From Streptomyces sp. NRRL F-5630 (lineage in GTDB: Bacteria; Actinomycetota; Actinomycetes; Streptomycetales; Streptomycetaceae), in assembly GCF_000719475.1 (NCBI RefSeq), contig NZ_JOGO01000079.1, positions 1 through 24,830 of the forward strand: a stretch of 24,830 nt of DNA. Direction: 5' to 3'. How positions within the stretch are numbered: position 1 is the first letter of the stretch; each line of letters opens with the position of its first letter. Positions 14,936-22,860 of the stretch are shown piece after piece. The translations under genes were made by a program, and so were the position numbers. The notes under the pieces were generated by a model. That model saw only the letters and a list, made by a program, of their open reading frames with translations. It ran no database searches and was not told the DNA's origin.

Positions 14936-14974
14936 ACGAAGGCCCCGGCGCCCCCAAGGCGCCGGGGCCTTCGT
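14936..14974 (+). terminator. Strong hairpin terminator of the initiator tRNA
   Basis: A perfect 17-bp stem (14936-14952 with 14958-14974) closes a 5-base CCCAA loop, 6 bases after the tRNA. There is no T run. Confidence 0.85.
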
Positions 14975-15093
14975 CATGCCTGGAAGGGGCCCCGCCCGGC
15001 CGTCCCCGAGTCGCGGTCGCGCCCGCTCGGCGCCACTCTGGAAGAGGTACGTACAGGGGCGCGGGCGCGCGCACGGCCAGCGGGAGGCGAGCC

Positions 15094-17049
15094 TTGGGGC
15101 AGCGAGGAACGGGGCCGGGCGGGGACGGCGGTCCCGCACGCCCCGAACATCCCACCCCCGGCCGACCCCCCTCTGTCCCCGCCGCGCCGAAGAGCCCGAA
15201 GGACGAGAGGACGGACGGGATCGCTCCCGAGCAGAGGGACCGCCCTCGCGCGGATGCCGAAGAGGGCCGTCCCGGCGCCGACGATTCGGGGCAGGCGCAG
15301 GAAGCTGCTGTCGGCTCCGAGGACTCCCACGGCGGCGGGGGCGACTCTCAGGGAGCACCCACCCCCGCCGACACCGAGCGGGCCGGCCCCGGCCGGGGCG
15401 ATCGCGAGCGGTCGCACGCCGACGCCGGGCAGCTCGGCCCTGGTGGGGGCGACCCCGAGACAGAGGGCCCTGCGCGGATCAGCCCCGGGCGAGAGGGTGC
15501 GGGCCGTACGGACCCTCGGCGGGACCAGCCGCCCCGTACGGGCGCCGAGGGAGCCGCTCCCTCCGACGACCCGACCTCCCCCGCCGTCCCCGAGCCCCCC
15601 GCTTCCCCGAGCCCCTCCCCGTCCTCCGGCGGGTCCAGCGCACCCACCACCTCCGCCCCCACCTGGGACACCCCGCCCCGGCAGGACTACAAACCCGTTT
15701 CGCCTCCGCCTCCGCACCGGCCTCAGCCCCACCCGCAGCAAGCGGTCGCGTGGGCGCGGCGGGAGGTGGGGGTGCGGGTGCTGGGGCGAGTGGTGCCACC
15801 GCTGCTGGTGGTCGGCGGCTTCGTCTTCGGGCTGTTCGCACCGGCGACCTTCACCGGGGCGCCGTTCTTCGCCGCCGCGCCGCTCGTCGCGGCGCCCTTC
15901 GCCTCGTCGCGGGTCACCGCGGGGGTCGGGGGGCTCGCGGCGGCCGGGGAGAGCCTGCTCCAGGTGATCCGGGGGCGCCTGCCGACCGGGCCCTTCCTCA
16001 TCGAGCTGACCACCGTGCTCACGGTCGCCGCGCTCGCCGTGCTCATCAACCTCCTCATCCGCCGCGGCGACCGCCGCCTCGCGTCCGTGCAGAACGTCGC
16101 CGCCGTGGCGCAGAGCGCCGTACTGCCTGTGCCCGCCGAGCGGATCGGCGGCCTCGACGTCGCGGCGCAGTACGAGGCGGCCGAGGCGGACGCCTTCATC
16201 GGGGGTGACCTGTACGCCGTGCAGGACACCCCGTACGGCGTGCGGATGGTGCTGGGGGACGTGCGGGGCAAGGGGCTCGGGGCGGTCGAGGCGGTCTCCG
16301 TCGTCATCGGGGCCTTCCGCGAGGCCGCCGAGCAGGAGCCGACCGTGGAGGGGGTCGCGCAGCGCCTCGAACGCGCCCTGGCCCGTGAGGGGCTGCGCCG
16401 CCGCGCCCTCGACGCGTTCGAGGGCTTCACGACGGCGGTGCTCGCCGAGATCCCGCGCGGGGCGGCCGAACTGCGCCTCGTGAATCGCGGCCACACCGAA
16501 CCGCTGCTCCTGGAACGTGATGGCCGTCTCCGCGTCCTGACCCCCGGTGAGCACGCGCTCCCACTCGGCATGGGCGAACTCGGCGCCTGGCCCGACCGCG
16601 CGGAGATCATCGACTTCCCGCCCGGCGCGACCCTCCTCCTGTACACCGACGGCCTCTCCGAGGCGCGCGACGCGCGAGGGCGCTTCTACGACCCTGTCGC
16701 CCGCTTGAGCGGCCGCGTCTTCCCGCACCCGCGTGCCTTGCTGACCACGCTCACCGACGAGGTCCGGCGGTACACGGGCGGCGCCACGACGGACGACATG
16801 GCCCTGCTCGCCGTACGCCGCCCCGAGGACCCGGACCCCGGCACGACCGACCCGGCGGGTGCGACGGAGGCGAGTGTCACGACGGGCGCGACTGCCACGA
16901 CGGGCGCGACCGTCACGACGAGTACGAGTGGCACGACCGGTACGACGGGTCCGCCTGGCGCGACGGTGGAGGCAGACACGCCCGGAGCGGCCGACCCCGG
17001 CGGAGCCTCGGAGCCCATCACCCCTCGTGAGTCATCCGATAACAACTGA
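15094..17049 (+). CDS. Membrane-anchored PP2C-family (SpoIIE-type) serine phosphatase
   Basis: It probably dephosphorylates anti-anti-sigma or related phosphoproteins at the membrane. Of 651 residues, 1-218 are a Pro/Gly/Asp/Arg-rich disordered head. Residues 229-322 hold two to three membrane helices (LLVVGGFVFGLF, FFAAAPLVAAPFA, IELTTVLTVAALAVLINLL). Residues 340-577 are the SpoIIE/RsbU-like phosphatase domain, with metal-binding Asp372 (GGDLYAV), Asp389 (GDVRGKG), Asp519 (TDGLSE) and Asp567/568 (TTDDMALL). Residues 578-651 are a Thr/Gly-rich tail. No PAS, GAF or HATPase domain is present. The TTG at 15094 is preceded by GGGAGG at 6 bases and is the best start. The partner protein is not encoded nearby. 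Confidence 0.88.
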   Translation: MGQRGTGPGGDGGPARPEHPTPGRPPSVPAAPKSPKDERTDGIAPEQRDRPRADAEEGRPGADDSGQAQEAAVGSEDSHGGGGDSQGAPTPADTERAGPGRGDRERSHADAGQLGPGGGDPETEGPARISPGREGAGRTDPRRDQPPRTGAEGAAPSDDPTSPAVPEPPASPSPSPSSGGSSAPTTSAPTWDTPPRQDYKPVSPPPPHRPQPHPQQAVAWARREVGVRVLGRVVPPLLVVGGFVFGLFAPATFTGAPFFAAAPLVAAPFASSRVTAGVGGLAAAGESLLQVIRGRLPTGPFLIELTTVLTVAALAVLINLLIRRGDRRLASVQNVAAVAQSAVLPVPAERIGGLDVAAQYEAAEADAFIGGDLYAVQDTPYGVRMVLGDVRGKGLGAVEAVSVVIGAFREAAEQEPTVEGVAQRLERALAREGLRRRALDAFEGFTTAVLAEIPRGAAELRLVNRGHTEPLLLERDGRLRVLTPGEHALPLGMGELGAWPDRAEIIDFPPGATLLLYTDGLSEARDARGRFYDPVARLSGRVFPHPRALLTTLTDEVRRYTGGATTDDMALLAVRRPEDPDPGTTDPAGATEASVTTGATATTGATVTTSTSGTTGTTGPPGATVEADTPGAADPGGASEPITPRESSDNN

Positions 17050-17060
17050 CGCACCATCGG

Positions 17061-17143
17061 CTTTACGGCCTGGATGATGAACCGGTCAACTCGTCCGGAT
17101 CGCTCGCCACATGTCCGTTTAGCCGCTGGTAGTGGCCGTAAAG
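17061..17143. repeat. 10-bp inverted repeat flanking the phosphatase-riboswitch gap
   Basis: CTTTACGGCC (17061-17070) and GGCCGTAAAG (17134-17143) are exact reverse complements 63 bases apart. The first lies 11 bases after the phosphatase stop. They may form a long-loop terminator or bind a protein at two sites. Confidence 0.4.
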
Positions 17144-17214
17144 GATCATCGGGAACGGCTTGGAATCACCCGTGCGGGTCTATTAACGTTCGATAACGCA
17201 GCGCGGTCGTTCCA

Positions 17215-17375
17215 GTCGGCGAGAGCGTCGGCTCCGCGCGCGTGCGCCGAATCCCGCGAGGGAACCGGGGAACCACTCTTCCGGGGTGAATCGGGCGCCC
17301 GTACAGGTGCCCGTAGGAGACCTTCCTGCTCCGAACCCGTCAGCTAACCCGGTAGGCGAGAAGGAAGGAAAGGAG
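17215..17375 (+). ncRNA. c-di-AMP riboswitch (ydaO-yuaA class)
   Basis: The leader of the M23 gene contains the conserved blocks of this class in order: CCGAATCC (17247-17254), GGAACCGGGGAACC (17261-17274), GGGGTGAATCGG (17283-17294), GTAGGAGACCTTCC and CCGAACCCGTCAGCTAACC (17331-17349), followed by GGTAGGCGAG and AAGGA-rich sequence. In actinobacteria, c-di-AMP binding to this RNA switches off cell-wall hydrolases. The 3' end abuts the ribosome site. The 5' boundary is approximate. AT-rich TATTAACGTTCGATAAC (17181-17197) just upstream may hold the promoter. Confidence 0.9.
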
Positions 17376-17385
17376 AGTCGCCTTC

Positions 17386-18720
17386 GTGGCGTCCAACCCG
17401 CCTGCCCCCGGCCCCAGCGCCTTCCCTACCGGCCTCCTCACCCCCGGTGGTTCGCTGCCGGCCCAGCCGCCGGTCCACATCCCCGGCGCGACCCACGGCT
17501 CCGCCGCCCCCGCTCCGTCGTACGGGACCGCCCCGGCCCTCTCCTACGGGACCGCCCCCGGTCTCCCGTACGGCTCCGCTCCGGGCCTGCCGTACGGCGC
17601 CGACGCCGCCTCCGCCGCGTACGCGCCCCCCGCGGGCCACTGTGTCCCGGCGGACGTCTACCCGGGCTCGGCGGGTTTCACCGCGTACGGCGAAGACGCC
17701 CCCGAGCAGGGCGGCGAGTGGAACCCGACCGAGGACTCGCTCGGTTCCGTGCGCGGCAGGCACCGGGTCGCCAAGCAGCGCGGCGGCCTCGCCCGCAGCT
17801 CCACCGTCCTCGGGGTCGGGGTGCTCGCCGCGGTCGGCGCGGGCGGCATGGCCTCGGCGCAGGAGAAGCCGCCGGTCAAGCTCTCCCTGCCGGACAAGGT
17901 CGCGGAGATGACCGGGCAGCTCAAGCAGGCGCTGCCGGACGCCGAGTCGCTCCCGGGCATCGGCTCGCTCGTCGCCGACGCCAAGGGCGACACCCCCGAA
18001 CAGATCGCCGCCGACCCGGCCGCGGCGCCGCTCACCAACGCCGGCCTCACCGCCACCGACCGTGAGCAGGGCACCACCGACGCGGGCGAGGCGCTGCGCG
18101 CCCGCATCCTCGCGCAGGCCGAGAACCAGGCCGACAGCGCGGACCGCACCGCCCGTGAGCAGGCCGAGGCGGTCGCGGCGCGGGCCGCCGCCGACGCCGC
18201 CGCCCAGGCCCAGAAGAAGGCCGCGGACGAGCAGGAGAAGAAGGAAGCGGCCGCCAAGGCCAAGGCGGAGGCCGCGGCGAAGGCGAAGGCCGAGGCCGAG
18301 CGCCTCGCGAAACTCGCCCGCAGCTACACCCTCCCCGTCGCCTCCTACACCCTCACCTCGCACTTCGGCGACGGCGGTTCGATGTGGTCGTCCGGGCACC
18401 ACACGGGGCTCGACTTCGCCGCGCCGACCGGTACGCCGCTCAAGGCGATCCACTCGGCGACCGTCCAGGAGGCGGGCTGGTCGGGCGCGTACGGCTACCG
18501 CACCGTGCTCGTCCTCGACGACGGCACGGAGCTGTGGTACTGCCACCAGTCCTCGATCTCGGTGAGCGTGGGGCAGAAGGTGACGACCGGTGAGGTCATC
18601 GGCCGCGTCGGCGCGACGGGCAACGTGACGGGGCCGCACCTCCACCTGGAGGTCCACCCGGGAGGCGGCGCGGCGGTCGACCCGCTGCCGTGGCTCCAGG
18701 ACCACGGCCAGCAGCCCTGA
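17386..18720 (+). CDS. M23-family cell-wall endopeptidase under c-di-AMP riboswitch control
   Basis: A LytM-type zinc metallopeptidase that cuts peptide cross-links in peptidoglycan. It has 444 residues. Residues 1-130 are a Pro/Ala/Tyr-rich cytoplasmic-type head with PYG repeats (YGTAP, LPYGSAPG). A hydrophobic segment follows at about 138-160 (STVLGVGVLAAVGAGGMASA), serving as a membrane anchor or internal signal. A helical Ala/Lys/Glu-rich coiled coil spans about 240-310. The M23 domain lies at 312-435 with zinc ligands His339 and Asp343 (HTGLD) and the active-site HLHLE (418-422). The GTG at 17386 is preceded by AGGAG (17371-17375). The riboswitch upstream links its expression to c-di-AMP level, hence to osmotic and wall state. 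The long N-terminal head before the anchor is unusual. Confidence 0.93.
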   Translation: MASNPPAPGPSAFPTGLLTPGGSLPAQPPVHIPGATHGSAAPAPSYGTAPALSYGTAPGLPYGSAPGLPYGADAASAAYAPPAGHCVPADVYPGSAGFTAYGEDAPEQGGEWNPTEDSLGSVRGRHRVAKQRGGLARSSTVLGVGVLAAVGAGGMASAQEKPPVKLSLPDKVAEMTGQLKQALPDAESLPGIGSLVADAKGDTPEQIAADPAAAPLTNAGLTATDREQGTTDAGEALRARILAQAENQADSADRTAREQAEAVAARAAADAAAQAQKKAADEQEKKEAAAKAKAEAAAKAKAEAERLAKLARSYTLPVASYTLTSHFGDGGSMWSSGHHTGLDFAAPTGTPLKAIHSATVQEAGWSGAYGYRTVLVLDDGTELWYCHQSSISVSVGQKVTTGEVIGRVGATGNVTGPHLHLEVHPGGGAAVDPLPWLQDHGQQP

Positions 18721-18753
18721 GCCCGTGCGCGGGCGGAAGGTGACTGCGCGAGG

Positions 18754-18769
18754 GACATGCCCGCATGTC
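18754..18769. terminator. Possible small terminator or operator after the M23 gene
   Basis: GACATGC-CC-GCATGTC forms a 7-bp inverted repeat 34 bases after the stop. GCCCG-TGCG-CGGGC (18721-18734) is a smaller hairpin directly at the stop. Either could end transcription. Confidence 0.35.
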
Positions 18770-18773
18770 GGTG

Positions 18774-18959
18774 GCGGCTGCGCGGGGGAAGCCGCTGCGC
18801 GGTGGCAGTGTCGTGGCGGGAGAAGTGTCTGCACGGCGGAAGCATCCGCACGGTGCAAGCGTTCGCAAGACAGAGCGTCCGCGCGGCGGAAGTGGCCGCA
18901 CGGCGGAAGTGGCTGTACGGCAGGAGTGTCCGCACGGCGGAGGCACCCGCGTCCCTGCA
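18774..18959. repeat. 17-bp minisatellite, 11 degenerate units
   Basis: Units begin at 18774, 18791, 18808, 18825, 18842, 18859 (16 bp), 18875, 18892, 18909, 18926 and 18943. The consensus is close to GTGTCCGCACGGCGGAA. Examples: GTGTCTGCACGGCGGAA (18825), GTGGCCGCACGGCGGAA (18892), GTGTCCGCACGGCGGAG (18926). Since 17 is not a multiple of three, no frame is kept and the array is non-coding. It fills half of the gap between the M23 and AKR genes. Confidence 0.85.
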
Positions 18960-19029
18960 CGTCGTCCTTCCCCCGCAGGCTCTTCCCCGGCGCAGGCGTT
19001 CCCGACGCGCAAGCGCCATCCCACCCGGC

Positions 19030-19050
19030 GAAATCCTCTCGCGGGATTTC
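19030..19050. promoter_or_regulatory. Inverted repeat upstream of the AKR gene
   Basis: GAAATCC (19030-19036), a 7-base spacer and GGATTTC (19044-19050) form a 7-bp inverted repeat ending 28 bases before the AKR start. It is A/T-richer than its surroundings and could be an operator or leader hairpin. Confidence 0.35.
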
Positions 19051-19078
19051 CTCACCGTCTCAGGAGTGGCACGCCCTC

Positions 19079-20023
19079 ATGACTTCTCTCCGGTCTCTCG
19101 GTGCCTCCGGCATCGAGGTCTTCCCCCTGGCTCTCGGTGGCAACGTCTTCGGCTGGTCGGCCGACCGCGACACCTCCTTCGCCGTCCTCGACGCCTACAC
19201 GCGGGCGGGCGGCAACTTCATCGACACCGCCGACGCCTACAGCTTCTGGGCGCCGGGCAACGAGGGCGGCGAGTCCGAGCGCGTCATCGGCGCGTGGATG
19301 AAGGCACGCGGCAACCGTTCCGATGTCGTCGTGGCGACCAAGGGCGGGGCGCTCCCCGCGCACAAGGGCCTGCGGGCCGCGACGGTCAGGGCCGCGGTCG
19401 AGGACTCCCTGCGCCGCCTCCAGAGCGACTACATCGACCTCTACTACACGCACTACGACGATGAGTCGGTCGAGGTCGGTGAGTTCCTGACGGCACTCGA
19501 CGAACTGGTCAAGGCGGGCAAGATCCGGGCCATCGCCGCGTCGAACATCTCCCCCGAGCGGCTTCAGGAGGCGCTGGACTTCTCCGACCGCGAGGGCGTC
19601 GCGAAGTACGTCGCGCTCCAGCCGCTGTACAACCTCGTCTCGCGCGACACCTACGAGGGGCGGCTCCAGGAGGTCGCCGGGCGCGGCGGGCTCGCGGCCG
19701 TCCCGTACTACGGGCTCGCGTCCGGCTTCCTGACCGGCAAATACCGCCCCGGCACCACCGTCCGCAGCGTGCGCGCCGAGGGGGCGAGCAAGCACCTCGA
19801 AACGGAGCGGGGCCGCAAGGTGCTCGTGGCGCTCGACGAGGTCGCGGAGGCGCACGGCGCCGAACTCGCCACCGTCGCGCTCGCCTGGCTCGCCACGCGG
19901 CCGACCGTCGTCGCGCCGATCGCCAGCGCTCGCACCCCCGAGCAGCTCACGGCGCTCGTCGCCCTCGGCGACCTGACCCTCACCCAGGCCGAGGTGGACA
20001 AGCTCACGGCGGCCTCCGCCTGA
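19079..20023 (+). CDS. Aldo/keto reductase
   Basis: An NADPH-dependent oxidoreductase of 314 residues with the AKR barrel. The catalytic tetrad is visible: Asp49 and Tyr54 (FIDTADAYS), Lys88 (VATKGG) and His125 (YYTHYDDE). The cofactor-binding end reads TVVAPIASARTPEQL. The proteins it resembles are the YajO/Tas and potassium-channel-beta-like members that reduce aldehydes and ketones. The substrate here is unknown. The ATG at 19079 starts the conserved fold; GGAG lies 12 bases upstream, rather far. It converges with prsW, with only 15 bases between the two stop codons and no hairpin. Confidence 0.92.
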   Translation: MTSLRSLGASGIEVFPLALGGNVFGWSADRDTSFAVLDAYTRAGGNFIDTADAYSFWAPGNEGGESERVIGAWMKARGNRSDVVVATKGGALPAHKGLRAATVRAAVEDSLRRLQSDYIDLYYTHYDDESVEVGEFLTALDELVKAGKIRAIAASNISPERLQEALDFSDREGVAKYVALQPLYNLVSRDTYEGRLQEVAGRGGLAAVPYYGLASGFLTGKYRPGTTVRSVRAEGASKHLETERGRKVLVALDEVAEAHGAELATVALAWLATRPTVVAPIASARTPEQLTALVALGDLTLTQAEVDKLTAASA

Positions 20024-20038
20024 GCGGTCCGGCCTCCG

Positions 20039-21613
20039 CTACGACCGAGGCGGCGCCCACGGGTCGTGGCGCGCGCCCTCCCTGGCCGGCTGCCCCGTCC
20101 CCGTCGGCATCCCGGTGGGGGCGGGTGCGTACGGGGGCTTCGCCGGGCCGTACGGGGCGGGGCTCCCGGGGTACGGGGCCGGGCTCGCGCCGTACGGGGC
20201 GGGGGCCCGGCCGTACGGCGGCGGTGCCCCCTGCCCGTATCCGAGGCCCTGCCCGTATCCGGGTCCCCGCCCGTAGCCGGGTCCCTGGCCGTAGCCGTGG
20301 GATGGCGTCGGCGGCCACCACGTCGGAGGCGCGTACCAGCCCCCTGGGGCCGCCGCGCTCGCCGGTTGGGCGGGGAGGAGGTGGGGGGCGCGGGGCGGCG
20401 CGAGGCGCCAGGAGTGGGCGAAGGCGGGGCGGGCGAGGGCGCGCTCCCGCCACAGGTGGTCGAGGAGGGCGCGCTCGCGAGGGGCGAAGTCGGGGACGCG
20501 GCGGCCGCGTTCGGCGTCGGAGCGCAGCAGCGCGAGGCGCGTCGCGGCGGCGGCGTACAGGCGCAGGCGGCGCGCGTCGGCACGCGCCCCGTGGTACGAG
20601 GCGAACTCGGCGGCGACGCGCCGGGAGCGCAGCGAGCCGAGCGCGAGGGGCTCGTACGGGGAGAGCCAGCCGGCGAGCGCGTACCGGGGCAGTGTCTCGC
20701 GCACCGTGCGCAGTTCGCGCTGCCGGTGCCACAGCACGAGCCAGACGGTCAGCCCGAGCGCGGGGATCATGATCGTCACGTAGACGAGCGGGAAGCCCAG
20801 CGGGCCGAGGACCGTCGAGCCGTTCCACGCCGCGTGCATGGCCATCGCGAGGAGCAGGCCCGCGACGGGGAGCAGGACGCGGCCCACGCGGCGCCTGCTC
20901 AGCAGGGCGAGACCCACGCCGAGGCCCGTCATGCAGGTGAAGAGCGGGTGCGCGAAGGGCGAGAAGATCGCGCGGACGAAGAAGGTGGCGACCGTGATGG
21001 CGGCCCCCGTGCCCTCCTCGCGGTCGGAACCGAACGCCTTGGCGAGGTAGAGGATGTTCTCGGTGAAGGCGAAGCCCGTCGCCGTGAGGCCCGTGAGGAC
21101 CACCGCGTCGACGGGCCCGCGTATCAGGCGACCGCGGAAGACCAGGACGAGCAGGAGTGCCGCCGCCTTCGCGCTCTCCTCGACGACGGGCGCGACCGCG
21201 AGCGCGGCGAGCGTGTCCGGGTCGACCGGGTGCGCCCAGGCGTCGGCGAGCCACACGGCCGCGAAACTGTTCGCGACGAGCGCGATGAGCGTCCCCGCGC
21301 AGGCTCCCCAGGCGAGCACGAAGGCGTGCGTGCGCCAGGGCAGCGGGTGCGCGCGACCCAGCCAGCGGAACGCGAGCACCACGGCGGGCGCCGGGAGCAC
21401 CGCGAGGAAGAGGCCCACGAGAAACGCCTCGGTCCCCGTCTCCTCCCGCACGAGCCCCAGCATCACGAGGCCGCACAGCGCGAGCAGCACGGCGAGGCCG
21501 GTGAGCTGCACGCCCCGGCGTCGCCACCAGCGCGGCCGTCGCGGCGTCAGTAGCCCTGGCGGTGCGGGCGGGGCAGGCGGAGAGTTCACACCTTTGACCT
21601 TAACGACCCGCAC
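20039..21613 (-). CDS. PrsW-family intramembrane protease (glutamic, M82-like)
   Basis: A polytopic membrane protein of 524 residues. About eight hydrophobic helices lie in 35-285. The family motifs are present: Glu145-Glu146 and Lys149 (VVEESAKA), FAFTEN (181-186), His222 (FAHPLF), and His260 with Asn264 (MHAAWN). PrsW in Bacillus cleaves an anti-sigma factor, but the target here is unknown. Residues 290-400 are a soluble helical part. The tail (about 415-524) is Pro/Gly/Tyr repeats (GYGQGPGYGRGPGYGQG, PAPYGASPAPY). The start is uncertain: GTG at 21613 has no ribosome site, while GTG at 21589 has AAGG 8 bases before it. Lying 83 bases after trmB on the same strand, it is probably cotranscribed with trmB. 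Confidence 0.9.
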   Translation of the reverse strand: MRVVKVKGVNSPPAPPAPPGLLTPRRPRWWRRRGVQLTGLAVLLALCGLVMLGLVREETGTEAFLVGLFLAVLPAPAVVLAFRWLGRAHPLPWRTHAFVLAWGACAGTLIALVANSFAAVWLADAWAHPVDPDTLAALAVAPVVEESAKAAALLLVLVFRGRLIRGPVDAVVLTGLTATGFAFTENILYLAKAFGSDREEGTGAAITVATFFVRAIFSPFAHPLFTCMTGLGVGLALLSRRRVGRVLLPVAGLLLAMAMHAAWNGSTVLGPLGFPLVYVTIMIPALGLTVWLVLWHRQRELRTVRETLPRYALAGWLSPYEPLALGSLRSRRVAAEFASYHGARADARRLRLYAAAATRLALLRSDAERGRRVPDFAPRERALLDHLWRERALARPAFAHSWRLAPPRAPHLLPAQPASAAAPGGWYAPPTWWPPTPSHGYGQGPGYGRGPGYGQGLGYGQGAPPPYGRAPAPYGASPAPYPGSPAPYGPAKPPYAPAPTGMPTGTGQPAREGARHDPWAPPRS

Positions 21614-21696
21614 CGACAGACGAACCCGGAACGCGTGTTCGCCCTCGGCGGTGCGCCGCCGCGGTCAGCCCCCGGCCGTGACGCGGCCCCCGCGGC

Positions 21697-22599
21697 TCAC
21701 CCCTCCTCGGGCGCGGCCCCCACCCGCTCCGGCTGCGCCACCTCGTAGCCGTTCCGCCGGAACAGCAGGTCGTGCACCACGTGCCCCTTGCGCAGCCCCT
21801 GGCCCTCGAACCGCGTCTCGGGCCGGAAGGCGGGCCGCTCGGCGAAGCCGCCCCCGGCCGCCGTGTTGTCGAAGGCCGGGTGCGCGCTCAGCACCTCCAG
21901 CATGTGCTCCGCGTACGGCTCCCAGTCGGTCGCGCAGTGCAGCACCCCGCCCTCCGCCATGCGGCTCGCCGCGAGGTCGAGGAAGGGAGGCTGGATGATG
22001 CGGCGCTTGTGGTGCCGGGTCTTGGGCCAGGGGTCGGGGAAGTAGACCCGCACCCCGGCGAGCGAGGCGGCGGGCAGCATGTCGCGGAGCAGGACGACCG
22101 CGTCACCGTTCGCGACCCGCACGTTCTCCAGGCCGCTCGCGGCGGCGAGACCGAGCAACTGCCCCTGCCCCGGTGTGTGCACGTCGACGGCCAGGATGCC
22201 CGTCGCGGGGTCGGCGGCGGCCATCTTCGCGGTCGTCTCGCCCATGCCGAAGCCGATCTCCAGGACGACGGGCAGCCCACTGAAGAGGGCTTCGAGGTCG
22301 AGGACGTCGCGCCCGTCGACGTCCAGGCCCCAGCGCGACCAGTGCTGCCGCAGGTGTTCGGCCTGCGCGGCGGTCACGCGGCTGCGACGCGGCGTGAAGC
22401 TCTTGATACGGCGCTCGCCCAGCGCGCGCGAGGGGTCGGCGGCGGGGCCCACGCCCTCGACGAACATCCGCCCCTGCGCCCGGGTACGGGGCGGCAGGGC
22501 CTCGGGGCCGGGGCGCGGGGCGGGCTCGGTGGTCGGCGTGGCGGACTCGGCGGCTGTGGGGCTCGCGGTCGGCGCGGGGGTGGTGGGGTGCTCGGACAC
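21697..22599 (-). CDS. trmB: tRNA (guanine-N7-)-methyltransferase
   Basis: It methylates G46 in the variable loop of tRNAs using SAM. Of 300 residues, 1-40 are a Pro/Thr/Ala-rich head, which is longer than in the E. coli enzyme. TrmB signatures are RRSR (71-74), EIGFGMGE (114-121), NGDA, FPDPWPKTRHHKRR (177-190), ATDWEPYAEHM (213-223) and TRFE (262-265). The GTG at 22597-22599 is chosen. TAGAAT lies 10 bases upstream, so the mRNA leader would be only a few bases; an in-frame ATT precedes the GTG. prsW follows on the same strand. Confidence 0.95.
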   Translation of the reverse strand: MSEHPTTPAPTASPTAAESATPTTEPAPRPGPEALPPRTRAQGRMFVEGVGPAADPSRALGERRIKSFTPRRSRVTAAQAEHLRQHWSRWGLDVDGRDVLDLEALFSGLPVVLEIGFGMGETTAKMAAADPATGILAVDVHTPGQGQLLGLAAASGLENVRVANGDAVVLLRDMLPAASLAGVRVYFPDPWPKTRHHKRRIIQPPFLDLAASRMAEGGVLHCATDWEPYAEHMLEVLSAHPAFDNTAAGGGFAERPAFRPETRFEGQGLRKGHVVHDLLFRRNGYEVAQPERVGAAPEEG

Positions 22600-22609
22600 A
22601 ATGCCGTCG

Positions 22610-22615
22610 ATTCTA
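22610..22615 (-). promoter_or_regulatory. Possible -10 element of trmB
   Basis: On the minus strand TAGAAT lies 10 bases before the GTG. No matching -35 is seen 17-18 bases upstream, so this is tentative. Confidence 0.3.
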
Positions 22616-22740
22616 CGGAACCGGGGCGGCGGACGGAGGCGGACGGAGAGGGGACACGGGGGAGTGCGGGGGCGGGTGGAGCGTGGAGTGGGCAGAGGCG
22701 GGCGGCGGGAGCAGGCGGGTGGAGTGCGGAGGCGGTGTGA

Positions 22741-22761
22741 TTGTCCACAGTCTGTGGATAG
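22741..22761. promoter_or_regulatory. Inverted pair of DnaA boxes
   Basis: TTGTCCACA (22741-22749) is the preferred Streptomyces DnaA box. On the opposite strand, CTATCCACA (22753-22761) matches the general TTATCCACA box at 8 of 9 positions. They face each other with 3 bases between them, in the 428-base gap between trmB and the regulator. dnaA, dnaN and a cluster of further boxes are absent, so this is not the replication origin. Confidence 0.6.
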
Positions 22762-22860
22762 CCGCACGCCTCTGCGCTCCTTCGCGCTGCCCGCGCTTTC
22801 TGCGCCCCTCCTTGTGCTGCGAGCGCCCTGCGGCGGTACGGGGCGAGCGGTGGCGGAGTG

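Noticed and set aside
17344..18960. Minus-strand 538-codon frame opposite the M23 gene
   Set aside because: Antisense of a gene with full catalytic motifs. Its repeats HFRRADA arise from the 17-bp minisatellite.
22741..22761. Chromosomal origin of replication
   Set aside because: Only two DnaA boxes; oriC in Streptomyces has many boxes between dnaA and dnaN.
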